64,000 nt of DNA from Acidimicrobiia bacterium (lineage in GTDB: Bacteria > Actinomycetota > Acidimicrobiia > Acidimicrobiales > Aldehydirespiratoraceae), in assembly GCA_022820805.1 (NCBI GenBank), contig JAJEEV010000041.1, positions 108,078 to 172,077 of the forward strand, read 5' to 3'. The notes under the pieces were generated by a model, which saw nothing but the letters and a program-made list of their open reading frames with translations, searched no databases and was not told where the DNA came from. Position 1 is the stretch's first letter, and each line of letters begins with the position of its first letter. Of this stretch, positions 14,901 to 22,532 are shown in pieces. A program made the position numbers and the translations under genes.

Positions 14901-17192
14901 TCAGGCCGTCGCCGGGCTCGAACGGCAGAGGGCGTGGAGGCGTTCGGGGGTGATGGGCAGCGACGTGACCGCCCCGGGGCGGTCGAGGGCGTCGTCGACA
15001 GCGGCCGCGATGACCGCTCCGCAGGCGTTGGTGCCGCCCTCGCCGGCGCCCTTGACGCCGAGCGGGTTCAGCGGGCTGGGAGCGTCCTCGGACAGCAGGA
15101 TCTCCAGCTCGGGCATCTCGGCCGCGGTGGGCATCAGGTAGTCCATGAACGTGGTCACCTGGGGCTGGCCGATCTCGTCGTAGCTGAAGTCCTCGAACAG
15201 CGCCCCGCCGAAGCCCTGGGCCGCGCCGCCGACGATCTGGCCCTCCACCAGCATCGGGTTGATGGCCCGCCCGATGTCGTAGGCGATCACGTAGCGCTCT
15301 ATCGACAGGCTGCCGGTGTCCGCATCGAGGGCCACCACCCCGGCGTGCAGCCCGTACGGGTAGTTCATGTGGCTGGTCAGGTACCACTCCTCGGTCACCA
15401 GCCCCGGACGGCCATCGGCGTAGGGCGACGCAGGACCCAGCGCGGACGCGACCTCGCCCAGCGAGACCGCCCGGGTGGGCGAGCCGGCCACCCTCACCGC
15501 GCCGTCGACCAGCTCCAGGTCGGCGGGGTTGGCCTCCAGCATCTCGGCCGCGACCTCGATGGCCCGCTGTCGCAGCGCGAGGCTGGCGTCGTGGGTGGCG
15601 GTGCCCGCCATCACGGTCGCCCTGCTGGCGAAGGCGCCCATCCCGTAGGACATCTGATCGGTCTGGCCGTGGACCACCGAGATCCGGTCCAGGCCCACGT
15701 CGAGGGTCTCCGCGCAGATCTGGGCCATGACCGTCTCGAATCCCTGACCCACCGACGCCTCTCCGGTGGTTACCGTCACGCAGCCCGACGGGTCCACCTC
15801 GACCCGGCTCCCCGCGAAGGGGCCGAGGCCCGACTTCTCGACGAAGAAGCCGATGCCCAGACCGACCAGTTCGCCGGCTGCCCGCCGCTCGGCCAGCGAC
15901 CAGGTCAGGGCCGGGTAGTCGATGTGGCCCAGGACCCGGTCGAGCATCATCTCGTACTTGCCGGAGTCGTAGACGACCGCCGTGCCGAGGGCGTCGATGC
16001 CCCGCTCGAACGGCATCTCGGTGGGTGCGATCAGATTGCGGCGCCGTATCTCGGCCCGGTCGACTCCCAACTCGGCTGCGACCGCGTCGAGGGCCCTCTC
16101 CCGCACGAAGGTGCTCTCGTAGCGCCCCGGCGCCCGGTAGGTGCCGGCCGGGGTCTTGTTCGACAGTCGCACCCGGCCGGTCACGCGGTAGTTCGGGATC
16201 CGGTACGGGCCCGGCAGCATGGCCGCGGCCAGCGTCGCCACGGTCGCTCCGTGGGTGCGCACATAGGCGCCCTGATCGCTGACGAACTCCACCTCCAGAC
16301 CCTCGATCACCCCCGAGTCGTCGGTGGCGACCCGCAGGCGGTGGCGCTGATCACGGGAGTGGTTCGCCGCCACCAGATGCTCGTGGCGGTCCTCGATCCA
16401 CTTCACCGGCCGGCCCAGCCGCAACGCCGCCAACGCCACCAGCACGTCCTCGGGGTACAGCTCGCCCCGCACGCCGAATCCGCCCCCCACATGGGCTTCA
16501 CGCAGCACCACCCGCGACGGTGGCAGGCCCAGCATCGCAGCCAGGGCGTCGCGGTTCTGGAACGGGACCTTGGCCGCACCAAGGAACTCGAGCGTCTGTG
16601 TCGTGCGATGGTGCACCGCCAGCGCCCCCCGGCACTCCAGTGGCACGCCGGTGTGGCGCCCGACCCCGAATTCGGCCTCGATCACGTGCTCGGCCCGGGC
16701 GAAGGCGGCGTCGACATCGCCGGTCTGCTCGGTGAACACATAGGCCTCGGTGTCGAGCCGCCCGTCGAAGTCGCCGAGCGGACCGGTGGTGTCGAGCACC
16801 GGCGCCAGTTCCGACACCTCCAAGATCACGGCCTCCGCACCGTCCTCCGCGGTGTAGGGGTCGGTGGCGAAGACCACCGCGACCGGCTCGCCCACGTAGC
16901 GCACCCGCTCCTGGGCCAGGATCGGCTGGCGGTAGGGCACCATCTGGTCGGCACCTACCTGCCTGAAGTCGATGGGTGCGATGTCGGAGACATCGACGCC
17001 CGTCCAGACCGCGGCCACGCCGGGCACGGCCAGCGCCCCGGTGGCGTCTATCGACTCGATCGTGCCGTGGGCCGCGTGGGATCTGACGACCCGCATGTGG
17101 AGCTGGTGCGGAAGGCTGATGTCAGCGACGAAGCGGCCCTCGCCCCGCAGCAGGGGCCGGTCCTCCAGACGCGGGACCGACTCGCCGATCAC
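14901..17192 (-). CDS. Molybdenum hydroxylase large subunit (locus 2, distal copy)
   Basis: This 763-residue Mo-pterin subunit of the xanthine dehydrogenase family has RGEGRFVADI, GGGFGVRGELYPED, GTYRAPGRYESTFVRE, GMGAFASRATVMAG and GVKGAGEGG with the catalytic Glu near the C-terminus. It lacks the CO dehydrogenase AYRCSFR loop. The GTG at 17192 was chosen because it overlaps the stop of the iron-sulfur gene (GTGA); the frame is open for another 22 codons but would run inside that gene. It is the second large subunit at this locus, differing clearly from the one at 17665-20025 and closer in motif details to the plus-strand copy at 6779. Confidence 0.88.
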   Translation of the reverse strand: MIGESVPRLEDRPLLRGEGRFVADISLPHQLHMRVVRSHAAHGTIESIDATGALAVPGVAAVWTGVDVSDIAPIDFRQVGADQMVPYRQPILAQERVRYVGEPVAVVFATDPYTAEDGAEAVILEVSELAPVLDTTGPLGDFDGRLDTEAYVFTEQTGDVDAAFARAEHVIEAEFGVGRHTGVPLECRGALAVHHRTTQTLEFLGAAKVPFQNRDALAAMLGLPPSRVVLREAHVGGGFGVRGELYPEDVLVALAALRLGRPVKWIEDRHEHLVAANHSRDQRHRLRVATDDSGVIEGLEVEFVSDQGAYVRTHGATVATLAAAMLPGPYRIPNYRVTGRVRLSNKTPAGTYRAPGRYESTFVRERALDAVAAELGVDRAEIRRRNLIAPTEMPFERGIDALGTAVVYDSGKYEMMLDRVLGHIDYPALTWSLAERRAAGELVGLGIGFFVEKSGLGPFAGSRVEVDPSGCVTVTTGEASVGQGFETVMAQICAETLDVGLDRISVVHGQTDQMSYGMGAFASRATVMAGTATHDASLALRQRAIEVAAEMLEANPADLELVDGAVRVAGSPTRAVSLGEVASALGPASPYADGRPGLVTEEWYLTSHMNYPYGLHAGVVALDADTGSLSIERYVIAYDIGRAINPMLVEGQIVGGAAQGFGGALFEDFSYDEIGQPQVTTFMDYLMPTAAEMPELEILLSEDAPSPLNPLGVKGAGEGGTNACGAVIAAAVDDALDRPGAVTSLPITPERLHALCRSSPATA

Positions 17193-17668
17193 GATCGCAT
17201 CTGGTCTCGGGCCGAGTGCACCGAGGTGATGATGTTCTGGTAGCCGGTGCACCGGCACAGGTTCGACGCCAGCACCTCGCGCAGCTCCTCGTCACCGATG
17301 TCGGGACGGGACTCGAGAACCGACGTGGCCAGCATCAGGAAGCCCGGTGTGCAGAAGCCGCACTGCAGCCCGTGATGCTCCCAGAAGGCCTGCTGGATGG
17401 GATGGAGGCTCTCGCCGTCGGCGAGTCCCTCCACCGTGCGGATCGCCTGGCCGGAGCACTGGACCGCGAACATGAGACAGGCCCGCACCGGCTCGTCGTC
17501 GACCAGCACGGTGCAGGCGCCGCACACGCCGTGCTCGCAGCCGAGGTGGGTTCCGGTCAGCCCGCATTCCTCGCGCAACGTGTCGGCCAGGGTCTTGCGG
17601 GGCTCCACGGCCACGTCGTAGGGCTGGCCATTCACTGTCAGGGTCAACTCGGCACGGCGCGCGGTCAT
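17189..17668 (-). CDS. Molybdenum hydroxylase small [2Fe-2S] subunit (locus 2)
   Basis: This 159-residue iron-sulfur subunit has clusters formed by CEHGVCGAC plus the Cys of VRAC, then CGFCTPGF and CRCTGY. It lies between two large-subunit genes with 4-nt overlaps on both sides, so it is presumably shared by both or belongs to the upstream one. It is highly similar in layout to the small subunit at 5407. Length is normal for the family. Confidence 0.9.
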   Translation of the reverse strand: MTARRAELTLTVNGQPYDVAVEPRKTLADTLREECGLTGTHLGCEHGVCGACTVLVDDEPVRACLMFAVQCSGQAIRTVEGLADGESLHPIQQAFWEHHGLQCGFCTPGFLMLATSVLESRPDIGDEELREVLASNLCRCTGYQNIITSVHSARDQMRS

Positions 17669-20025
17669 TGTCGGCCTCCTGTGGTCGCGGGTTGTACCCG
17701 GCGGATCAGCTCCCGCACCCGGGCGGGGGTGGCCGGCATCTCGTTGACCTCGATCCCCAGGGGCGTCAGCGCGTCCGAGACGGCGTTCAGCACCGCGGCC
17801 GGGGCGCCGATGGCACCGCCCTCCCCCACCCCTTTGGCTCCGGTGATCGACGCGTCGGTGATGGTCTGGATATGGGTCACCTCGATGGTGGGGACCTCGG
17901 CCGCCGTCGGGGGAAGGAAGTCCATGAGCGACGCCGTCAAGAGGTTGCCGTCGCCGTCCACCACCAACTCCTCGTAGAGGGCGTTGGCGATCCCCTGGGT
18001 CACCCCGCCGTGGATCTGGCCCTCCACGATCATGGGGTTGACCTCCAGGCCGGCGTCGGCGATCACCACGAACCGCTCGATCTCGACATGGCCGGTGTCG
18101 GGGTCCACCTCCACCACGGCCGCATGGCAGGCGTTGGAGAACGTCCCGGCCGGGTCGTAGGTGGCGGCCACCGCCAGGCCGGGCTCCAACCCGTCGGGCA
18201 GGCGGTGGCTGCTGTGATGGGCGATGCGGGCGATCTCCGGCAGGGTGACCCCGACGCTGGTCCCGGCCACGACCGCCGAGCCCTGCTCCAGCCGGATGTC
18301 CTCGGGGCTGGCCTCCAGTTGGTGGGCCGCGATCTCCTTGAGCCGGGCCGCGAGGCGCTCGGCCGCCAGCTTGGTCGCCCCTCCGGCGATGACCATCGAC
18401 CGGCTGGCGAAGGTGCCCCAGCCGTAGGGGGTGTTGTCGGTGTCGCCGTGGACCACGGCCACCTGCCGGGGCTCGACGCCCAGTTCGTCGGCCAGCAGCT
18501 GCGAAAGGGCGGTGGCCAGCCCCTGGCCGTGGGGCGACGCACCGATTCGCGCCGTGACGTCGCCGGACGGGTTCATCTCCAGCTGAACGGTCTCGTAGCC
18601 GGGGGTGATCTCCATGGCCCGGGCCGCGAACGCGGGCGTGCCGTAGCCGGTTCGCTCACCGAACACCGAGAACCCGACCCCCAGGTAGCGGCCTTCAGCG
18701 GCAGCCCGCTGCTGGCGCCGGCGGAAGCTCTCGAGGTCGATCGCCTCCGCGGCCGCGTCGAGGGTCTCGACGTAGGAGCCCGGATCGACGGGCAGCCCGG
18801 TAGGCATGGAGTACGGGAAATCCTTGACCAGGTTGGCCCGCCGGGTCTCGACCGGGTCGAGGCCCAACCGGCGGGCGGCGGTGTCCATCAGCCTCTCCAT
18901 GGCCAGCGTCAGCACCGGGCGCGAGACGCCGCGGTAGGGGGCGATCGGGCACATGTTGGTGGTGACCCCCCGGGAGCGCACCCGGTACTGCGACAGCCGG
19001 TACGGCCCGGGAAGCTCGGCCATGGCCATGAGGGGCTCGACGCCGAAGGTGACCGGGTAGTTGCTGTAGGCCCCGATGTTGCAGACGATGTCGGCGTCGA
19101 GGCCCAGCAGGCGCCCGTCGGCGGTGAAGGCTCCCCTCAGCCGGTAGCTGTGGTCGCGGCTGTGCCAGGAGGCCAGCAGGTTCTCGGAGCGGTCCTCGAT
19201 CCAGGCGATGGTTGCCCCGAGCAGGCGGGCCGCCGCGACCAGGGCCACGTACTCGCGTGGCACGCACATCTTCTGCCCGAAGCCCCCGCCCACCTCGGGG
19301 GTCACCACCCGGAGATCGGCCTCCGGTATGTCCAGGATGTCGGCCAGGGCGGTGCGCAGCATGTGGGGCATCTGGTTGGCGGCGGTGAGCGTGGTGCGGC
19401 CGGTGCCGGGGTCGTGGGCCGCCAGCGCCCCCCGGGCTTCGATGGGCAGCGCGTTCTGCCTGTGGGCCCGGATGTCGAGGGTCACGATCTCGTCGGCCGA
19501 TTCGAACGCCTCGTCCACCCCGCCGGTCGCCATGCGGGCGTCGAGCACCACGTTGTTCCCCATGGGCATCTCGAGACCGGGGTGGACCGCCGGTGCGGCC
19601 GGATCGATGGCCGCCGCCGCGTCCAGCACCGGGCGGGTCGCCTCGATGTCGACGACCACCTGCTCGGCCAGGTCCTCGGCCTCAGCCCTGGAGCCGGCCA
19701 CCACCAGCGCCACCGGCTCGCCCGGATGGCGCACCGCGTCCGTCGCCAGCACCGGCGTCTCCAGCGCCACGAAGTCGGGCCGGTCGAGGCGGGCGCAGAT
19801 GGTCCGGATGCCCGGAAAGCTCGCCGCGGTGAGCACCGGCGCCCCCGGCGGCGCCTCGATCGAGCGGATCCTGCCCGCCGGTGCCGGGCTGCGCACGAAG
19901 GCGGCGTGAAGCGTGCCGTTGTGATGATCGGCGATGTCGGCGACGAACCGGCCCAGTCCCCGGACGAGGGCCGGATCCTCGAACCGGCGCAGTGACCTGC
20001 CGGTCCACCTCGCGCCGACGGTCAT
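17665..20025 (-). CDS. Molybdenum hydroxylase large subunit (locus 2, proximal copy)
   Basis: This 786-residue Mo-pterin subunit has RGLGRFVADI, GGGFGQKMCVPRE, IAPYRGVSRPVLTLAMERL, GWGTFASRSMVIAGG and GAKGVGEGGAIG. The YRG motif resembles the AYRGAGR loop of so-called form II enzymes, whose substrates are mostly unknown and which are not true CO dehydrogenases. ATG 20025 is the start: it follows the FAD subunit stop by 13 bp and matches the family N-terminus, while the longer open frame upstream reads through the FAD gene. A 6-codon ORF bridges the gap. Confidence 0.88.
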   Translation of the reverse strand: MTVGARWTGRSLRRFEDPALVRGLGRFVADIADHHNGTLHAAFVRSPAPAGRIRSIEAPPGAPVLTAASFPGIRTICARLDRPDFVALETPVLATDAVRHPGEPVALVVAGSRAEAEDLAEQVVVDIEATRPVLDAAAAIDPAAPAVHPGLEMPMGNNVVLDARMATGGVDEAFESADEIVTLDIRAHRQNALPIEARGALAAHDPGTGRTTLTAANQMPHMLRTALADILDIPEADLRVVTPEVGGGFGQKMCVPREYVALVAAARLLGATIAWIEDRSENLLASWHSRDHSYRLRGAFTADGRLLGLDADIVCNIGAYSNYPVTFGVEPLMAMAELPGPYRLSQYRVRSRGVTTNMCPIAPYRGVSRPVLTLAMERLMDTAARRLGLDPVETRRANLVKDFPYSMPTGLPVDPGSYVETLDAAAEAIDLESFRRRQQRAAAEGRYLGVGFSVFGERTGYGTPAFAARAMEITPGYETVQLEMNPSGDVTARIGASPHGQGLATALSQLLADELGVEPRQVAVVHGDTDNTPYGWGTFASRSMVIAGGATKLAAERLAARLKEIAAHQLEASPEDIRLEQGSAVVAGTSVGVTLPEIARIAHHSSHRLPDGLEPGLAVAATYDPAGTFSNACHAAVVEVDPDTGHVEIERFVVIADAGLEVNPMIVEGQIHGGVTQGIANALYEELVVDGDGNLLTASLMDFLPPTAAEVPTIEVTHIQTITDASITGAKGVGEGGAIGAPAAVLNAVSDALTPLGIEVNEMPATPARVRELIRRVQPATTGGRQ

Positions 20026-20042
20026 GCCTCGAGGATCCTCAC
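20022..20042 (-). other. 6-codon bridging mini-ORF between FAD and large subunit genes
   Basis: A GTG overlaps the stop of the FAD-subunit gene (GTGA). Six codons (MRILEA) follow, and the TGA overlaps the ATG of the large subunit (ATGA). It is the shortest of four such bridges in this window. It may be a coupling device or chance. Confidence 0.25.
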
Positions 20043-20899
20043 GCCAGAGCCTGATCCAGCGCCCGGGTGACCATGGCCCGCACCAGGTCCCGGCGGTAGT
20101 CGGCCGAACCGTGGATGTCGCCGGTGGGGTCCACCTCCTCGGCAGCGGCCGCGGCGGCCGCCGCGGCCGTCTCGGCCGTCGCGGGCCGGCCGGCCATGAG
20201 AGCCTCGGCGTTGGCAGCCCGAACCGGTCCGCCGGCCACGCCCCCCAGCGCGATGCGGGCACCCGCGATCGAGTCGCCGTCGCGCTCGACGGCCGCGACC
20301 GCCAACACGATGGCGAAGTCACCCCAGCGACGGGCGAACTCGGCCATGCCTACTCCCCAAGAATCGCCCAGCCGCGGGAGCCGCACTCCGACCAGCAGCT
20401 CGTCGGGCTCCAGGCAGGTGGTGAAGGCCATCTGTTCGAAGAAGTCGCCTGCCCCGACGGTGCGCTCACCGGTGGTGCTGCGGCAGTGGATCTCGGCGTC
20501 GAGGGCGCGGGCCAGCGCGCACCATTCGGCCGCCGGGTCGGCATGGGCCAGGCTGCCGCCGAAGGTGCCCCGAATCCGTATCGGGTAGTGGCCCACCCAC
20601 CGCCCCGTCGAGGCGATCAGCGAGCCCAGCGGCCCTGCGATCGTGTTGTGCTCCAGGTCCAGGTGGCGCACCCGGGCGCCGATGGTGACGCTGGCGGGGT
20701 CGGCCTCGTCGATGCGGTCGAGATCGGGAACATGAGCGATGTCGACCAGCACCGCGGGCCGGGCCAGCCGGAAGTTCATGGCCGGCACCAGGCTCTGGCC
20801 GCCGGCGAGAACCTTGGCCTCGTCCTGATGCTCCTCCAGCAGGCCCAGAGCCTCCTCCAGCGTCCGGGGCGCGTGGTACTCGAAGGCGGCGGGCTTCAC
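20039..20899 (-). CDS. Molybdenum hydroxylase FAD-binding subunit (locus 2)
   Basis: This 286-residue CoxM-type flavin subunit has AGGQSLVPAMNFRLARP and IRIRGTFGGSLAHADPAAEW as its two FAD motifs. An Ala-rich helix (about residues 240-250) precedes the C-terminal end. The start is GTG at 20899, giving the same KPAAFEYHAPRTLEEAL beginning as the paralogue at 5919. It is the first gene of the minus-strand operon FAD, large, small, large. No accessory genes for molybdenum cofactor sulfuration or insertion are seen nearby. Confidence 0.9.
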   Translation of the reverse strand: MKPAAFEYHAPRTLEEALGLLEEHQDEAKVLAGGQSLVPAMNFRLARPAVLVDIAHVPDLDRIDEADPASVTIGARVRHLDLEHNTIAGPLGSLIASTGRWVGHYPIRIRGTFGGSLAHADPAAEWCALARALDAEIHCRSTTGERTVGAGDFFEQMAFTTCLEPDELLVGVRLPRLGDSWGVGMAEFARRWGDFAIVLAVAAVERDGDSIAGARIALGGVAGGPVRAANAEALMAGRPATAETAAAAAAAAAEEVDPTGDIHGSADYRRDLVRAMVTRALDQALA

Positions 20900-21063
20900 G
20901 GCGTCACCGGACCCGCACCGGAATCTTCAGAGGAGGATGCGGTGCTCACCGAATGACAACCCTATGCTCGCCCCGGCTAAGCGGGCGCATCGAGCGTGAT
21001 CGGAGATCGGCTCGGGCCGGGGCGAAGCCGCCAACCCGAAACAGACCCCACCCAGGAGGCGCC
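20900..21063 (+). promoter_or_regulatory. Divergent intergenic region between Mo-hydroxylase locus 2 and ridA
   Basis: This gap of 164 bp lies between divergently transcribed genes. A TATGCT hexamer at 20963-20968 could be the -10 of the RidA-like gene, leaving a leader of about 90 nt that ends in a strong AGGAGG ribosome-binding site at 21054-21059. No clear -10 box was found for the minus-strand gene. Confidence 0.35.
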
Positions 21064-21456
21064 GTGCCCCGCAAAGAGGAGATCCGAGTCGACCACCTCA
21101 ACCCGCCCATCAGCCACTACACCGACGCGACCAGGTTCGGCGACCTGCTCTTCATCTCGGGGTGCGGACCGCTCGACTCCGAGGGGAATCTCGTGGGCGG
21201 CGACGACGTGGCGGCCCAGGCCCGGGCCACGCTGGAGAACATCGGAGCGATCCTCGAGGCGGCCGGCGCCACCTTCGCCGATGTGCTCAAAGTCATCGTC
21301 TACCTGACCGACATCGGTGACCGGGCCGCCATCAATCCGGTCCGTCAGGAGTTCTTCGGCGACGAGCGGCCGTGCAGCACCCTGATCGGCATCAACGAGC
21401 TGGTCGTCGACGGAATGAAGGTCGAGATCGAGGCCATAGCCGGCATCCCGAGCTGA
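21064..21456 (+). CDS. ridA: RidA/YjgF/UK114-family protein
   Basis: This 130-residue trimeric-fold protein of the Rid family classically hydrolyses reactive enamines/imines released by PLP or oxidase enzymes. It has LLFISGCGPLD, ARATLENIGAILEAAGATFADVLKVIVYL and the C-terminal VEIEAIAGIP. The arginine of the usual PARS motif (Arg105 in RidA) is replaced: the aligned segment reads RPCS with Cys104, so it may belong to a Rid subfamily without classic deaminase activity. GTG 21064 is chosen over the longer open frame because AGGAGG lies 4 nt upstream. It could service imines made by the neighbouring amine/heterocycle pathways. Confidence 0.82.
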   Translation: MPRKEEIRVDHLNPPISHYTDATRFGDLLFISGCGPLDSEGNLVGGDDVAAQARATLENIGAILEAAGATFADVLKVIVYLTDIGDRAAINPVRQEFFGDERPCSTLIGINELVVDGMKVEIEAIAGIPS

Positions 21457-21483
21457 TCAGCACGCCGGGCGGCGCGCCGGTCG

Positions 21484-21858
21484 TCAGTCGAAGCCGAGGA
21501 AGCGCAGCAGGTTCCAGTCAGGTGGGCAGGGCCCGCCGATGCTCACGATCCGCTCGCCCCGGTCGGCCATCACCGCGTGCTCGACGCCTGCGGGCACGTG
21601 GATGACCTGGCCGGCCTCGAACTCGAGCCGGGTGTCGTTGGTGAGGTCGCTCACCGAGCCCCGGCCCTCCAGGCAGAAGATGGTGTCCTCGGATTCGTCA
21701 TGGGTGTGGGGAACGTTCTCCTCGCCCGGTTCGAGCACGACGTAGTTCATGTTGGCCACCTCGGCGCCGACGCCCGGCCAGACCACGAACCGGGCGTCGC
21801 TGGAGATCATGGGCGCCCTGAGGCTGGGCTTGTCCCGGTGAAACACTCGGATTGCCAT
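21484..21858 (-). CDS. Cupin-domain protein (tandem copy A)
   Basis: This 124-residue single-domain cupin has metal-binding motif 1 as HTHDESEDTIFCLEG and motif 2 near VIHVPAGVEHAV, so the histidine ligands look present. It ends with IGGPCPPD, a motif shared with the upstream cupin. ATG 21858 starts 2 bp after the stop of the partner, indicating one transcript. Function is unknown: small cupins include dioxygenases, isomerases and sensors. The pair sits next to RidA in convergent orientation. Confidence 0.8.
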   Translation of the reverse strand: MAIRVFHRDKPSLRAPMISSDARFVVWPGVGAEVANMNYVVLEPGEENVPHTHDESEDTIFCLEGRGSVSDLTNDTRLEFEAGQVIHVPAGVEHAVMADRGERIVSIGGPCPPDWNLLRFLGFD

Positions 21859-21860
21859 GG

Positions 21861-22235
21861 TCAGTCCTCCAGGTGCTGGTAAAGGGCCGGATCGGGAGGG
21901 CAGGGCCCGCCGATGAGCAGGGCACCGGCGGGACCGGCATCGATCCGGTAGGTCGTGCCCGCGTCTATGTGGAGCATCGCGCCGACCCCGATCTCGAAGC
22001 TCTCGCCGCTGCCGGGGTCGACGGCCGTGGCCGATCCCTCGCACAGGTGGTAGACGGCGTCGGAGGGGTGGCTGAGGGGCTTGGTCCTCCCGTCGCCGTC
22101 CAGCCTGACCAGGTGCATCGACCGGTGCAGGGCTCCGACCCCCGGCCAGACGACCGCCAGGGCGCGTCCCCCGTTCTCGACGATGGGCAACTCCGGGCAG
22201 GCCTCGCCGCTGTCCAAGACTCGTACTTCGTCCAC
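21861..22235 (-). CDS. Cupin-domain protein (tandem copy B)
   Basis: This 124-residue cupin has the same length as copy A and shares VVWPGVGA and IGGPCPPD. Its motif 1 is degenerate (LSHPSDAVYHLCEG; it lacks the HxH pair) and motif 2 is MLHIDAGTTYRI with no obvious histidine, so it may not bind metal. The two proteins could form a heterodimer of one active and one structural subunit, by analogy with bicupins; this is inference. The start is GTG 22235, apparently leaderless. Confidence 0.72.
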   Translation of the reverse strand: MDEVRVLDSGEACPELPIVENGGRALAVVWPGVGALHRSMHLVRLDGDGRTKPLSHPSDAVYHLCEGSATAVDPGSGESFEIGVGAMLHIDAGTTYRIDAGPAGALLIGGPCPPDPALYQHLED

Positions 22236-22242
22236 GGCTCGC

Positions 22243-22248
22243 AGACTA
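22243..22248 (-). promoter_or_regulatory. -10 box for leaderless cupin gene
   Basis: TAGTCT on the minus strand lies 7 nt before the GTG start at 22235. This is the spacing expected if transcription begins at or next to the start codon. Confidence 0.45.
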
Positions 22249-22256
22249 GTCGCGGT

Positions 22257-22445
22257 CTACTCGATCCTTAGAGCCCGGGTGGGGCACGCCTCCACCGCCA
22301 TCTCGGCGTCCTCCTCGAGGTCCGGGCCGGGCTCGTCGACAAGGATGTGGCACACCATGTCTTCGCGAACCTCGAAGATGTCTGGAGCGACCATCTCGCA
22401 GTTGGCGCTGCCGATGCACCTGTCCACTTCGAGCACGATCCTCAT
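22257..22445 (-). CDS. Small [3Fe-4S] ferredoxin
   Basis: This 62-residue ferredoxin of the actinobacterial single-cluster type has cysteines in CIGSANC (Cys10 and Cys16) and ACPTRAL (Cys54). The absence of the middle cysteine of CxxCxxC and the Cys-Pro at the end indicate a [3Fe-4S] cluster. Such proteins usually feed electrons to cytochromes P450, and sometimes to Rieske oxygenases. No P450 or reductase is visible in this window, so its partner may be one of the Rieske proteins or encoded elsewhere. An AGGTGA site precedes ATG 22445. Confidence 0.85.
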   Translation of the reverse strand: MRIVLEVDRCIGSANCEMVAPDIFEVREDMVCHILVDEPGPDLEEDAEMAVEACPTRALRIE

Positions 22446-22462
22446 CTGCTGTCACCTCAGCT

Positions 22463-22487
22463 CGTCGGCACCGGCGGCGCGCCGACG
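22463..22487. terminator. Hairpin, possible terminator downstream of MFS gene
   Basis: A perfect 7-bp inverted repeat CGTCGGC / GCCGACG encloses an 11-nt GC-rich loop between the MFS stop and the ferredoxin start. There is no T-tract, so it is only a weak terminator candidate. Confidence 0.25.
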
Positions 22488-22532
22488 ATAGCCGTCCCGA
22501 CTGCACCGCTGGTGGTCGGGCTCCTGGCGCTG

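Noticed and set aside
14934..17243. A 769-codon plus-strand open frame opposite the Mo hydroxylase large subunit, and a similar 775-codon frame at 17668-19995
   Set aside because: Both are antisense shadows produced by GC-rich codon use; their translations are Arg/His/Gly-rich with no motifs, while the minus strand gives clear family motifs throughout.
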